Source: Actinomycetes bacterium
Lineage (GTDB): Bacteria > Actinomycetota > Acidimicrobiia > Acidimicrobiales > Bog-793
Assembly: GCA_021786195.1 (NCBI GenBank)
Contig: JAJYNS010000106.1
Span: 1-32,000, forward strand
DNA: 32,000 nt
Reading direction: 5' to 3'
The position numbers were made by a program, and so were the translations under genes. Within the stretch, counting starts at the first letter, position 1. Each line of letters begins with the position of its first letter. Shown piece by piece: positions 6,485 to 13,678 of the stretch. Under the pieces are notes generated by a model, which saw nothing but the letters and a program-made list of their open reading frames with translations, was not told the origin of the DNA and searched no databases.

Positions 6485-6670
6485 TCAACCGTGCCAGGCG
6501 TGGCCCGTCAGCCAGAAGACGAACCAGATGAGCCGGTAGATGAGGTAGAGGACCGTCCCGACAAGCAGGACCTTGAAATGCCAAGGGACGGGCGGCCTGT
6601 CCTCGCCGCCGTCGAGCTCGCCCGCCGTCGCCTCACCGCCTGCGCCCGAGCGCGCTCCCACCTCGGTCAC
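6485..6670 (-). CDS. Small single-span membrane protein
   Basis: The 61-residue product has a Gly/Glu-rich cytoplasmic-like start and one strong membrane segment (about residues 33-54: KVLLVGTVLYLIYRLIWFVF) ending in an amphipathic WLTGHAWHG tail. I do not recognise a family name. The GTG start at 6670 is supported by TATCGT seven bases upstream, the leaderless arrangement seen elsewhere in this window. It lies 46 bp after the der stop on the same strand and 85 bp before the SHOCT protein. Confidence 0.65.
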   Translation of the reverse strand: MTEVGARSGAGGEATAGELDGGEDRPPVPWHFKVLLVGTVLYLIYRLIWFVFWLTGHAWHG

Positions 6671-6677
6671 GCCGGAG

Positions 6678-6683
6678 ACGATA
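6678..6683 (-). promoter_or_regulatory. -10 box, leaderless start of small membrane protein
   Basis: TATCGT on the minus strand lies seven bases before GTG 6670 in the 46-bp gap after der. Confidence 0.45.
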
Positions 6684-6716
6684 GGCCCCGCCGGCGCGCT
6701 CCTCGCGCGTCGGGCG

Positions 6717-8174
6717 TCAGGAGGGCCGCCCCCTCGGGCGCACGCGCAGCTTGAGCGGCGTCGGGCCCAGCGAGAACCGCTCGCGCAAGGAGCGCTCCAG
6801 GTAGCGCAGGTAGGTCTCGGGCAGGCGGCCCGTCGTGAACAACGTCACGGTCGGCGGGTCGGCCGCGCCCTGGACCGCGTAGAGCACCCGACCCCGAGGC
6901 GGCGGGTGGGCCGACTGGGAGGCTTGCACGGCCTCGTTGAGCTGGGCGGTCGGGATGCGCTCGTGGTAGGCGTCGATCGCTCGCCTCAGCGCCGGGAGGA
7001 GCCGGTGCACGCCGCTCCCGCTCGCCGCCGAGACTCGCAGCACCGGCGCGTAGGAGAGGAACCCCAGGCGGTCCTCGACCTCTCTGGCGACGGCGAGTCG
7101 CCGCTCGGTCGAGCAGAGGTCCCACTTGTTCAAGACGATGACGACCGGGCTCCCGGCTGCGTCGACGCGCTCGGCGAGGCGCTGGTCCTGGTGGCTGACG
7201 CCCTCGGAGGCGTCGAGAACGAGCAGGGCGACGTCGGCCCGGTCAATCGCGGCGAGGGAGCGCACCAGCGAGTAGTACTCGGTGCCGGAGTCGATTCGCG
7301 CCCGCCGCCGCAGGCCGGCGGTGTCGATGAAGCGGACGGGGCCCTCGACGGTGTCGACGAGGGTGTCCACGGCGTCGCGTGTCGTGCCGGGGACGTCGTG
7401 GACGACGCTGCGCTCGGCGCCGACAAGCCGGTTGAACAGCGTCGACTTGCCGACGTTCGGGCGACCGACGATCGCCACGGCCGCGAGCTCCTCGACCCCT
7501 CCCAGGGTCACGCCGGTCGGACCGGCTGCACCGCCTTGGGGCTGCTCCCCCGTCCCCGCCGCGGCCAGCCCGCCGCTGCTGGCGACGGCGTCGCCTCGCG
7601 CCGGCCCTTCTGCCTCGCCCGAGCCCGGCGAGGAAGGCCCTGGCGGCCGCGCCAGTGCGCCCACGTCCTCGGGCGGCAGCCGGTCGACCACCGAGTCGAG
7701 CAGGTCGCCGACGCCGCGGCCGTGCATCGCGCTCACCGGGACGGGATCGCCGAGACCGAGGCGGCCGAGGGCCCAGGCGTCCGGCTCCTGGCGAGCCGAG
7801 TCGACCTTGTTGGCGACCACGATCACCTTCGCGGCGCTCCTGCGCAGCACGGACGCGACCGCCTCGTCCTCCCCCGTCGGCCCGGTCGTCGAGTCGAGGA
7901 CGAAGAGGACCACCTCGGCCTGCTCGATCGCCCGCTTCGCCTGGTCGGCAACCTTGGCCTCCAGCGTGCCCCGGCCTTCGACGATCCCTCCGGTGTCGGC
8001 GACGACGAAGTGACGTCCCCGCCAGTCGGCGCGGAGCTCGATGCGGTCGCGGGTCACCCCCGGGCGTTCCTCGACGATCGCGGCCCGGCGGCCCACGATG
8101 CGGTTCACGAGCGTCGACTTGCCGACGTTCGGCCGACCGACGACGGCGACGAGGGGGTCCTGGACCGCCGTCAT
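6717..8174 (-). CDS. der: Ribosome-assembly GTPase Der (EngA)
   Basis: Der is a double GTPase needed for maturation of the 50S ribosomal subunit. Both G domains are complete: first P-loop GRPNVGKS at 13-20 with DTGG at 60-63 and NKVD at 122-125; second GRPNVGKS at 237-244 with DTAG at 284-287 and NKWD at 349-352. A KH-like C-terminal domain (about 405-485) follows, ending in basic residues. The linker between G domains (about 171-229) is unusually long, Gly/Ala/Pro/Ser-rich and probably disordered, giving 485 residues against about 440-460 in most Der proteins. The ATG shares one base with the stop of the upstream DUF512 gene, so the two are coupled. In Mycobacterium der follows cmk; here it has moved away from cmk. 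Confidence 0.97.
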   Translation of the reverse strand: MTAVQDPLVAVVGRPNVGKSTLVNRIVGRRAAIVEERPGVTRDRIELRADWRGRHFVVADTGGIVEGRGTLEAKVADQAKRAIEQAEVVLFVLDSTTGPTGEDEAVASVLRRSAAKVIVVANKVDSARQEPDAWALGRLGLGDPVPVSAMHGRGVGDLLDSVVDRLPPEDVGALARPPGPSSPGSGEAEGPARGDAVASSGGLAAAGTGEQPQGGAAGPTGVTLGGVEELAAVAIVGRPNVGKSTLFNRLVGAERSVVHDVPGTTRDAVDTLVDTVEGPVRFIDTAGLRRRARIDSGTEYYSLVRSLAAIDRADVALLVLDASEGVSHQDQRLAERVDAAGSPVVIVLNKWDLCSTERRLAVAREVEDRLGFLSYAPVLRVSAASGSGVHRLLPALRRAIDAYHERIPTAQLNEAVQASQSAHPPPRGRVLYAVQGAADPPTVTLFTTGRLPETYLRYLERSLRERFSLGPTPLKLRVRPRGRPS

Positions 8175-9568
8175 CAGCCGATCGCCCGGGCCAGCGCCGA
8201 GCCGTCCGCTTCGACGACCTCGACGGGCAACGGCAGGTCGGCCAGCGAGAGGCCGTCGAGGAACCGGCCGTTGCTCAGGCAGACGTCGGGCAGCAAGTAC
8301 CGCCTTGCCCGGTCGGCCCCCACCAGCGCCCGCGAGATGTCGGCCCCGGTGAGAAGTCCCGCCACGGCGGTGTTGCCGCCGAAGAACTCGTTGCGCACGG
8401 CCAGCACCTCGACCTCGCCTCGCCCGGCGCGCTGAAGGAGCGGCCGGAGCACCGAAGCGCCGTACTCTCCGGTCACGAGCGTCGTCCGGACCCCGGCCGC
8501 CGGGGCGCCCTCGGCCGCTCCGGCGGTGGCGGCTGCGCCGGTGGGGGCGCTCGAGGTCGGCGGTGCTCCCGCCGGCGCCCGGTAGCCGACCGCCGGGGCG
8601 CCGTCGACGCTCTGGAAGAACCCGCCCCGGCGCCCCTCCAGGCGGCGCCTCCCTGAGGCGAAGGAGGCGGCGAAGGCCGCCGCCATGCCGACCCCGTTCT
8701 CGTGCTGAGGGAACCCCTCGTAGGCGGCGGGCGGCGGGAACGGCCTGCCGGCGAGCAGGTAGTACTCGTCCGAGGCGTGCACGAGCCTCCTGCCCAGCCC
8801 GGCCGAGAAGCGGCCCTGCCACTCCTCGACGATGTCGAGGACCGCAGCCGCCTCCTCGGCGGTGTGCGGGCGCAGCTGTGGCTCCTTCGAGTGCCGGCTC
8901 ACTCCGAGCGGGACGGCGGCGGCGGAGGCGAGCTCGGGGAAGCGCTCGAGGACCCCCGCGAGCGTGTCGTGAAGGACCTCCCCGTCGTTGACGCCGGGGC
9001 AGACGACGATCTGGCCGTGCACCTCGATGCCGTGGTCGAGCAGCGCCCGCAGCCAGCGCAGGCTCGTCGCGCCGCGCCGGTTCCGCAGCATGCGGGCCCG
9101 CACGTCCGGGTCGGTGGCGTGGATGGAGACGTACAGCGGCGACAGGCGCTCGGCGACGACTCGCTCGAGATCGAGCTCGGTGAACCTCGTCAGCGTCGTG
9201 AAGTTGCCGTAGAGGAACGACAGCCGGTAGTCGTCGTCCTTGACGTACAGGCTGCGCCTCAGCCCCTTGGGCAGCTGGTAGATGAAGCAGAACTCGCAGT
9301 GGTTGTCGCAAGTCCGGACCCGGTCGAACACCGGGGAGGACACCTCGATGCCGAGGGGCTCGCCGGCGCGCTTCTCGGCCACGAGCTCGAGCAGCAGCTG
9401 GCCGCGGGCCACCTCGAGCTCGACGACCGGCTCGTCGACGAGGAGGCGGTACTCGATGACGTCGCGGGGCACGACGCCGTTCACCGAACGGATCTCGTCG
9501 CCCTGGGCGATGCCCGCGCGGTCTGCCGCTGAGGCCTGCGCGACGGCTGTGACCTGCGGAAACGGCAT
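8174..9568 (-). CDS. DUF512 protein: PDZ plus radical SAM-like iron-sulfur domain
   Basis: This 464-residue protein has an N-terminal PDZ-like domain (about 5-55, with GIAQGDEIRSVNG). It is followed by a radical SAM-type cysteine cluster, C87-x3-C91-x2-C94 in TCDNHCEFCFIYQLPKG, and the DUF512 domain in the C-terminal half (about 230-460). The reaction is unknown. The family is widespread in Firmicutes and Actinobacteria and is often beside der, as here, which hints at a link to ribosome assembly or translation. A Gly/Ala/Pro-rich insertion near residues 325-355 breaks the C-terminal domain. ATG 9568 has TAGCAT six bases upstream and no Shine-Dalgarno sequence. Its stop shares one base with the der start. 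Confidence 0.9.
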   Translation of the reverse strand: MPFPQVTAVAQASAADRAGIAQGDEIRSVNGVVPRDVIEYRLLVDEPVVELEVARGQLLLELVAEKRAGEPLGIEVSSPVFDRVRTCDNHCEFCFIYQLPKGLRRSLYVKDDDYRLSFLYGNFTTLTRFTELDLERVVAERLSPLYVSIHATDPDVRARMLRNRRGATSLRWLRALLDHGIEVHGQIVVCPGVNDGEVLHDTLAGVLERFPELASAAAVPLGVSRHSKEPQLRPHTAEEAAAVLDIVEEWQGRFSAGLGRRLVHASDEYYLLAGRPFPPPAAYEGFPQHENGVGMAAAFAASFASGRRRLEGRRGGFFQSVDGAPAVGYRAPAGAPPTSSAPTGAAATAGAAEGAPAAGVRTTLVTGEYGASVLRPLLQRAGRGEVEVLAVRNEFFGGNTAVAGLLTGADISRALVGADRARRYLLPDVCLSNGRFLDGLSLADLPLPVEVVEADGSALARAIG

Positions 9569-9574
9569 GCGGGC

Positions 9575-9580
9575 ATGCTA
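9575..9580 (-). promoter_or_regulatory. -10 box, leaderless start of DUF512-der operon
   Basis: TAGCAT on the minus strand lies six bases before ATG 9568. Only seven bases separate it from the opposing ispH -10 box. Confidence 0.5.
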
Positions 9581-9587
9581 GTACGAC

Positions 9588-9593
9588 TACCCT
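9588..9593 (+). promoter_or_regulatory. -10 box, leaderless start of ispH
   Basis: TACCCT lies seven bases before GTG 9601. It is back-to-back with the DUF512 -10 box, so each promoter's upstream contacts would fall in the other gene's start region. Confidence 0.45.
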
Positions 9594-9600
9594 GGTCGCC

Positions 9601-10686
9601 GTGATGGTCGCGGCCGATGGCTCCGAAGCCGATCGCGCGGGCTCCCCTGGGCGGGTCTGGCGAGTCCTCCTCGCGGAGCCCCGAGGCTTCTGCGCCGGGG
9701 TCGAGATGGCCATCAAGGCCCTTGCCTGGATGACCCGGGTCTTCGAGCCCCCCGTCTACTGCTACCACGAGATCGTGCACAACCGCCTGGTGGTCGAGTC
9801 GTTCCGACGCCAGGGGGTCGTCTTCGTCGACGACGTCGCCGAGGTGCCACCCTCGGCGCCGCTCATGCTCTCCGCCCACGGCTCCTCCCCCGAGGTCGAG
9901 CGGCAGGCGGCGGCGACCGGGCGAGTCGTCGTCGACGCGGTCTGCCCGCTCGTGACGAAGGTCCACCACGAGCTGAAGGTGCGGGCGAAGAAGGGCTACA
10001 CCGTCGTCTACGTCGGCCACGCCGGCCACGAGGAGGCCATCGGGACCATGGCGGTCGCGCCGGAGGCCGTCCGGCTCGTCGAGAGCGAGGCCGACGTCGA
10101 GGCCCTCCCCGAGCCGGCCTCCCCCGTGGCGCTGCTCGCCCAGACGACCCTCCCCCACGACGAGTGGGCCGGGATCGCCGAGCGCGCCCGGACGCGCTTT
10201 CCGGACCTGTGGATGCCCGGCCGGTCCGACCTCTGCTACGCGACGACAAACCGGCAGTCCGCCCTGAGGGCGATCGCCGGGCGCTGCGACGCCGTCGTCG
10301 TCATCGGCTCCGCGAACTCCTCGAACACCGTCTCGCTCACCCACGTCGCCCGCTCCTCGGGCTGCGGTCGCGTGCTGCTCGTCAACTCCGGCGCCGAGCT
10401 CCCGGACGACCTGGCCGGCGTCGTCGGGGTGACGGCAGGCGCCTCCGCCCCGGAGTCGCTCGTCGGCGAGGTCCTCGATCGCCTCGACCCCGAGCAGGGC
10501 GTCGAGGTGGTCCGGAGCGTCGAGGAGGAGGAGTACTTCCCGCCCCCTCCGGAGCTTCGCGACCTCCTGCGAGTCGTGGCCTCCGCAGCCGCCGCCGCGT
10601 TCGGCGCGGCGGCGCCGGAGGCGCCGCCCTCGGCCGACGACCGCTCGGTGCCCGCGGCTCGCATGCTCGTAGGCCAGCCCGCGTGA
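9601..10686 (+). CDS. ispH: 4-hydroxy-3-methylbut-2-enyl diphosphate reductase
   Basis: IspH reduces HMBPP to IPP and DMAPP in the last step of the MEP isoprenoid pathway, using a [4Fe-4S] cluster. The three cluster cysteines are present: C31 in RGFCAGV, C115 in DAVCPLV and C212 in DLCYAT. Conserved substrate contacts are seen at YHEIVHN (His60), SAHG (His93) and HEEAIG (143-148). The 361 residues exceed the usual 310-330 because of a Glu/Pro-rich and then Ala-rich tail (about 310-361). GTG 9601 fits the leaderless -10 box; ATG 9604 directly follows and is the alternative. The stop overlaps the glycosyltransferase start as GTGA. Confidence 0.96.
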   Translation: MMVAADGSEADRAGSPGRVWRVLLAEPRGFCAGVEMAIKALAWMTRVFEPPVYCYHEIVHNRLVVESFRRQGVVFVDDVAEVPPSAPLMLSAHGSSPEVERQAAATGRVVVDAVCPLVTKVHHELKVRAKKGYTVVYVGHAGHEEAIGTMAVAPEAVRLVESEADVEALPEPASPVALLAQTTLPHDEWAGIAERARTRFPDLWMPGRSDLCYATTNRQSALRAIAGRCDAVVVIGSANSSNTVSLTHVARSSGCGRVLLVNSGAELPDDLAGVVGVTAGASAPESLVGEVLDRLDPEQGVEVVRSVEEEEYFPPPPELRDLLRVVASAAAAAFGAAAPEAPPSADDRSVPAARMLVGQPA

Positions 10687-11540
10687 GCGGCCGCGAGCAG
10701 GCTCGCAGGCGGGCACTCGACGCCCTCGTAGACGACGTCGCCATCTCGGACCTCCTCGCCGCCCAGGGGACGCCGAAGCTCCCGCCCGTCGCCGTCGTGA
10801 TCGCCGCCTACAAAGAGCGCGACAACATCGGGGCCGTCGTCCGCTCGATCCCGCGCCGGATCTGCGACCTCGACGCCTGCGCCGTCGTCGTGGTCGACGG
10901 GGAGGACGACGGCACCTCGGAGATCGTCCGGGGGGCGGGCCACGTCGCCGTTGTCGCGCCGGTCAACCGAGGCCAGGGGGCGGCGCTGCGCCTCGGTTAC
11001 CGGGTCGCTCGCGACTACGGCGCGATCTACGTCGTCACCGCCGACGCGGACGGTCAGTCGGACCCCGAGGACCTGGCGACGGTGCTCGCGCCCGTCGTGG
11101 CCGGCGAGGCGGACTTCGTCAACGGGTCTCGCAGGCTCGGCAGGACCCACTCGACCGGCGCCGTGCGCAACTTCGGGGTGCTGGTCTTCAGCGCGCTGTC
11201 CAGCCTGCTCACCGGCACCAAGGTGACCGACACCGCCAACCCGATCCGCGCGATGCGCGCCGAGCTCACCGCCGAGCTCGTCCTCGACGAGCCCCAGTAC
11301 CAGGCGTCCGAGCTGCTGATCTCGGCGATCATGAGCGGGGCGCGTTACTCGGAGCGGCCCGTCACGATGCACCGGCGGACCTCCGGCCGCTCGAAGAAGG
11401 GCGGCAACCTCGCCTACGGCTGGCGCTACAGCAAGGTCTTCCTTGGCACCTGGTGGCGAGAGCTGCGCCGCCGGCGGGAGCACGCCACCGCTGCCGCTCA
11501 GGCCGCGCCGGCGGCGAGGCCCTCGAGCCGCTCGAAGTAG
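10683..11540 (+). CDS. Family 2 glycosyltransferase (dolichyl-phosphate mannosyltransferase-like)
   Basis: The 285-residue protein is a soluble GT-A enzyme. It has the nucleotide-sugar-binding start VAVVIAAYKERDNIGAVV (about 36-53), acidic VVDGEDDGTSE, and the metal-binding ADADGQSDPED region near 120. It lacks a C-terminal membrane domain, so it resembles DPM1/UDP-sugar polyprenyl-phosphate transferases more than large polysaccharide synthases. Coupling to ispH through a GTGA overlap would fit a polyprenyl-phosphate acceptor, but this is inference and the donor and acceptor are unknown. The C-terminus is basic and Ala-rich, and its last 43 bp overlap the 3' end of aroA on the other strand. 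Confidence 0.85.
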   Translation: MSGREQARRRALDALVDDVAISDLLAAQGTPKLPPVAVVIAAYKERDNIGAVVRSIPRRICDLDACAVVVVDGEDDGTSEIVRGAGHVAVVAPVNRGQGAALRLGYRVARDYGAIYVVTADADGQSDPEDLATVLAPVVAGEADFVNGSRRLGRTHSTGAVRNFGVLVFSALSSLLTGTKVTDTANPIRAMRAELTAELVLDEPQYQASELLISAIMSGARYSERPVTMHRRTSGRSKKGGNLAYGWRYSKVFLGTWWRELRRRREHATAAAQAAPAARPSSRSK

Positions 11541-12769
11541 TCCGGGAAGGTCTTCTCGACGCACCCCGGGTCCTCGATCTCGATGCCCGGCACGCGAAGC
11601 CCGAGGAGCGCGAGGCTCATCGCCATCCGGTGGTCGCCGTAGGTGCGCAGCCGGGCGCCGTGGAGCCCGCCCGGCCGGATCGTGAAGCCGCCGGCGTCCT
11701 CGGTGGCGTCGACGCCCGCTCGGCGCAGCTCGGCCACGACGCCCCCGACCCTGTCGGACTCCTTGGCCCGGATGAAGCCGATCCCCCGCACGACGCTGGG
11801 CGTCGAGGCGCACGCCGCGACGACGGCAAGCGTGGGCGCCACGTCGGAGCAGTCCGACATATCGGCCTCGATCCCTCGAAGCTCGCGCCCGCCCGCGACC
11901 ACGATCCGCCGCTCTGCGCGCTCGACGACCGCCCCCATCCGCTCGAGGAGGTCGACGAAGGCGAGGTCACCCTGGACCGAGGAGGTGCCGAGTCCCTCGA
12001 CGGCCACCTCACCACCGGTTATCGCGGCGGCTGCGAAGAAGTACGAGGCGGCCGAGGCGTCCGGCTCGACGGCGTACTCGGTCGGGCGATAGGCGCCTGG
12101 AGCGACGGCGAGCCCCTCCGGCTCCACCCCGAACGCCGACATCACGGAGGCGGTCATCGAGACGTAGGGGGCCGACACGAGCGGCGAGGAGAGCTCCAGC
12201 TCGACCCCGAGCTCGGTCGAGGGCCCGGCCATGAGCAGGCCGGAGAGGAACTGGCTCGAGACGTCGCCCGGCAGCGTCGTCCTGCCCCCGCGAAGCGGTC
12301 CACGCACCGCGACCGGGAGCCGGCCGGCTTCGCCCTCCTCCTCGACCCAGGCCCCGAGCGAGCGCAGCGCCGAGACGGCCGGCCCGAACGGCCGGGCGCG
12401 AAGCTGCGGGTCCCCGTCGACGACTATTCGAGCCGTGCCGAGGGCGGCGAGCGGCAGCGCGAACCGCCCGGTCGTCCCCGACCGACGGGCGTCGATCCTC
12501 GAGGGTGTGGCGCCGAGGCGCCCCTTCCCGTCCACGACGATCGTCGCCCTGGCGGGGTCGGTCTCGACGCCGCACCCGAGGGCGGCCACAGCGGCCGCCA
12601 TCGCCAGGGTGTCCTCAGCGAAGAGCGCGCCGGTCAGCCTGCTCCTGCCCCTTGCCTGCGCGGCGCAGGCAAGGGCCCGGTTCGTCAGGCTCTTCGAGCC
12701 GGGGAGCGAGACCGTCGCCCGAGGGGCCCGCGCGAAGGGACGGACGGCGCGGACCGCCACCGCCGCCAT
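11498..12769 (-). CDS. aroA: 3-phosphoshikimate 1-carboxyvinyltransferase (EPSP synthase)
   Basis: AroA joins shikimate 3-phosphate and phosphoenolpyruvate in the sixth step of the chorismate pathway. Its 423 residues show the substrate-binding LPGSKSLTNRA (about 22-32) and the actinobacterial SGTTGRF variant (about 92-98). Catalytic acidic and basic residues lie in SDCSDVAPTLA, IRAKESDRV and RTYGDHRMAM, and the C-terminus has GCVEKTFPDYF. The glyphosate-contact loop is the actinobacterial form, not the GNAGTAMRP form of enteric bacteria. The ATG shares one base with the TGA of the epimerase gene. As last gene of the operon it ends inside the convergent glycosyltransferase gene. Confidence 0.96.
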   Translation of the reverse strand: MAAVAVRAVRPFARAPRATVSLPGSKSLTNRALACAAQARGRSRLTGALFAEDTLAMAAAVAALGCGVETDPARATIVVDGKGRLGATPSRIDARRSGTTGRFALPLAALGTARIVVDGDPQLRARPFGPAVSALRSLGAWVEEEGEAGRLPVAVRGPLRGGRTTLPGDVSSQFLSGLLMAGPSTELGVELELSSPLVSAPYVSMTASVMSAFGVEPEGLAVAPGAYRPTEYAVEPDASAASYFFAAAAITGGEVAVEGLGTSSVQGDLAFVDLLERMGAVVERAERRIVVAGGRELRGIEADMSDCSDVAPTLAVVAACASTPSVVRGIGFIRAKESDRVGGVVAELRRAGVDATEDAGGFTIRPGGLHGARLRTYGDHRMAMSLALLGLRVPGIEIEDPGCVEKTFPDYFERLEGLAAGAA

Positions 12770-13665
12770 CAGCCGCCGGTCCTCCGGAAGTCCTGCCAGG
12801 TCGCGGCCATCCCCTCCTCGAGCGAGTACGCGGGAGCCCAGCCCGAGGCCCGTGCCTTGGCGATGCTCACGACGACGGCGGGCATCTCGCCCGCCTTCGC
12901 AGGCACGTGCCGCTTGCCGATCTCGACGCCGGTCACCTCGCAGGCGATCGCATGCAGCTCGTTCATCGAGACCGACCGCCCCGAGCCGATGGTGAGCGTG
13001 GCGGTCGAGCCGAGCGCCAGCGCGTGCTCGATCGCCGAGACGGCGTCGGTCACATAGACGTAGTCCCGCAACTGCTCGCCGTCGCCGTAGACGTCGATCC
13101 CCCCGCCGGACAGCGCCGCGCGCATCAGCCGGGCGACCACGCTGTCCTTGGTCTGCATTCCGGCGCCGTAGACGTTGGTGAACCGGAGGGCGACCGTGCG
13201 CATCCCGTAGGAGGACGAGTAGGCGCTGAGGAGCATCTCCGCGGCCGCCTTGGTCGCGCCGTAGGGCGTCAGGGGGTGGAGCAGGAGCGACTCGTCGATG
13301 CTCGAGCGGCCCACGTCGCCGACGACGGCGTTCGTCGAGGCGAACACGAACCGCCCCACGCCGAGCGCTCGGCAGCGCTCCAGGAGGTGCTCGGTCCCGG
13401 CGACGTTGGTGCGGAACACCGCATCGGGCTCGTTCACCGACTGCAGCACCGAGGTGATCGCCGCGAGGTGCACGACGGCATCCACGCCTCGCTCGACCGC
13501 CTCGTCGACGACCGACCGGTCCCGCAGGTCCCCGACGACGCACCGCACTCCCTGCGCGCCGAAGGGGCGCAGGTCGACGACGGACACCTCGTCTCCTCGG
13601 GCGGACAGGCGCTCCACCGTGTGCCGCCCGATGAAGCCCGATCCTCCAGTCACGACCACGCGCAC
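12769..13665 (-). CDS. NAD-dependent nucleotide-sugar epimerase/dehydratase
   Basis: This is an extended short-chain dehydrogenase of 298 residues. The Rossmann motif TGGSGFIG (6-13) binds NAD, a catalytic Ser/Thr region lies at FASTNAVVG, and the active-site Tyr-x3-Lys is YGATK (about 144-148). It resembles UDP-glucose 4-epimerase (GalE) and related enzymes, so UDP-galactose or another cell-envelope sugar is the likely product. The exact substrate cannot be read from the sequence. The GTG start at 13665 has GGAGG about 8 nt upstream. It is placed between lipid acylation (PlsC) and aroA in the operon, with no obvious pathway link. Confidence 0.87.
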   Translation of the reverse strand: MRVVVTGGSGFIGRHTVERLSARGDEVSVVDLRPFGAQGVRCVVGDLRDRSVVDEAVERGVDAVVHLAAITSVLQSVNEPDAVFRTNVAGTEHLLERCRALGVGRFVFASTNAVVGDVGRSSIDESLLLHPLTPYGATKAAAEMLLSAYSSSYGMRTVALRFTNVYGAGMQTKDSVVARLMRAALSGGGIDVYGDGEQLRDYVYVTDAVSAIEHALALGSTATLTIGSGRSVSMNELHAIACEVTGVEIGKRHVPAKAGEMPAVVVSIAKARASGWAPAYSLEEGMAATWQDFRRTGG

Positions 13666-13678
13666 CGGCGCTCCTCCC

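Noticed and set aside
7560-7640. Repeat-like Gly/Ala codons in der linker
   Set aside because: The stretch is compositional bias without a regular unit. No CRISPR-like or tandem repeat array is present anywhere in the window.
6573-8435. 620-codon open frame on the plus strand
   Set aside because: It is antisense to der and DUF512 and arises from GC-rich codon bias; its product is Arg/Gly/His-rich with no domain.
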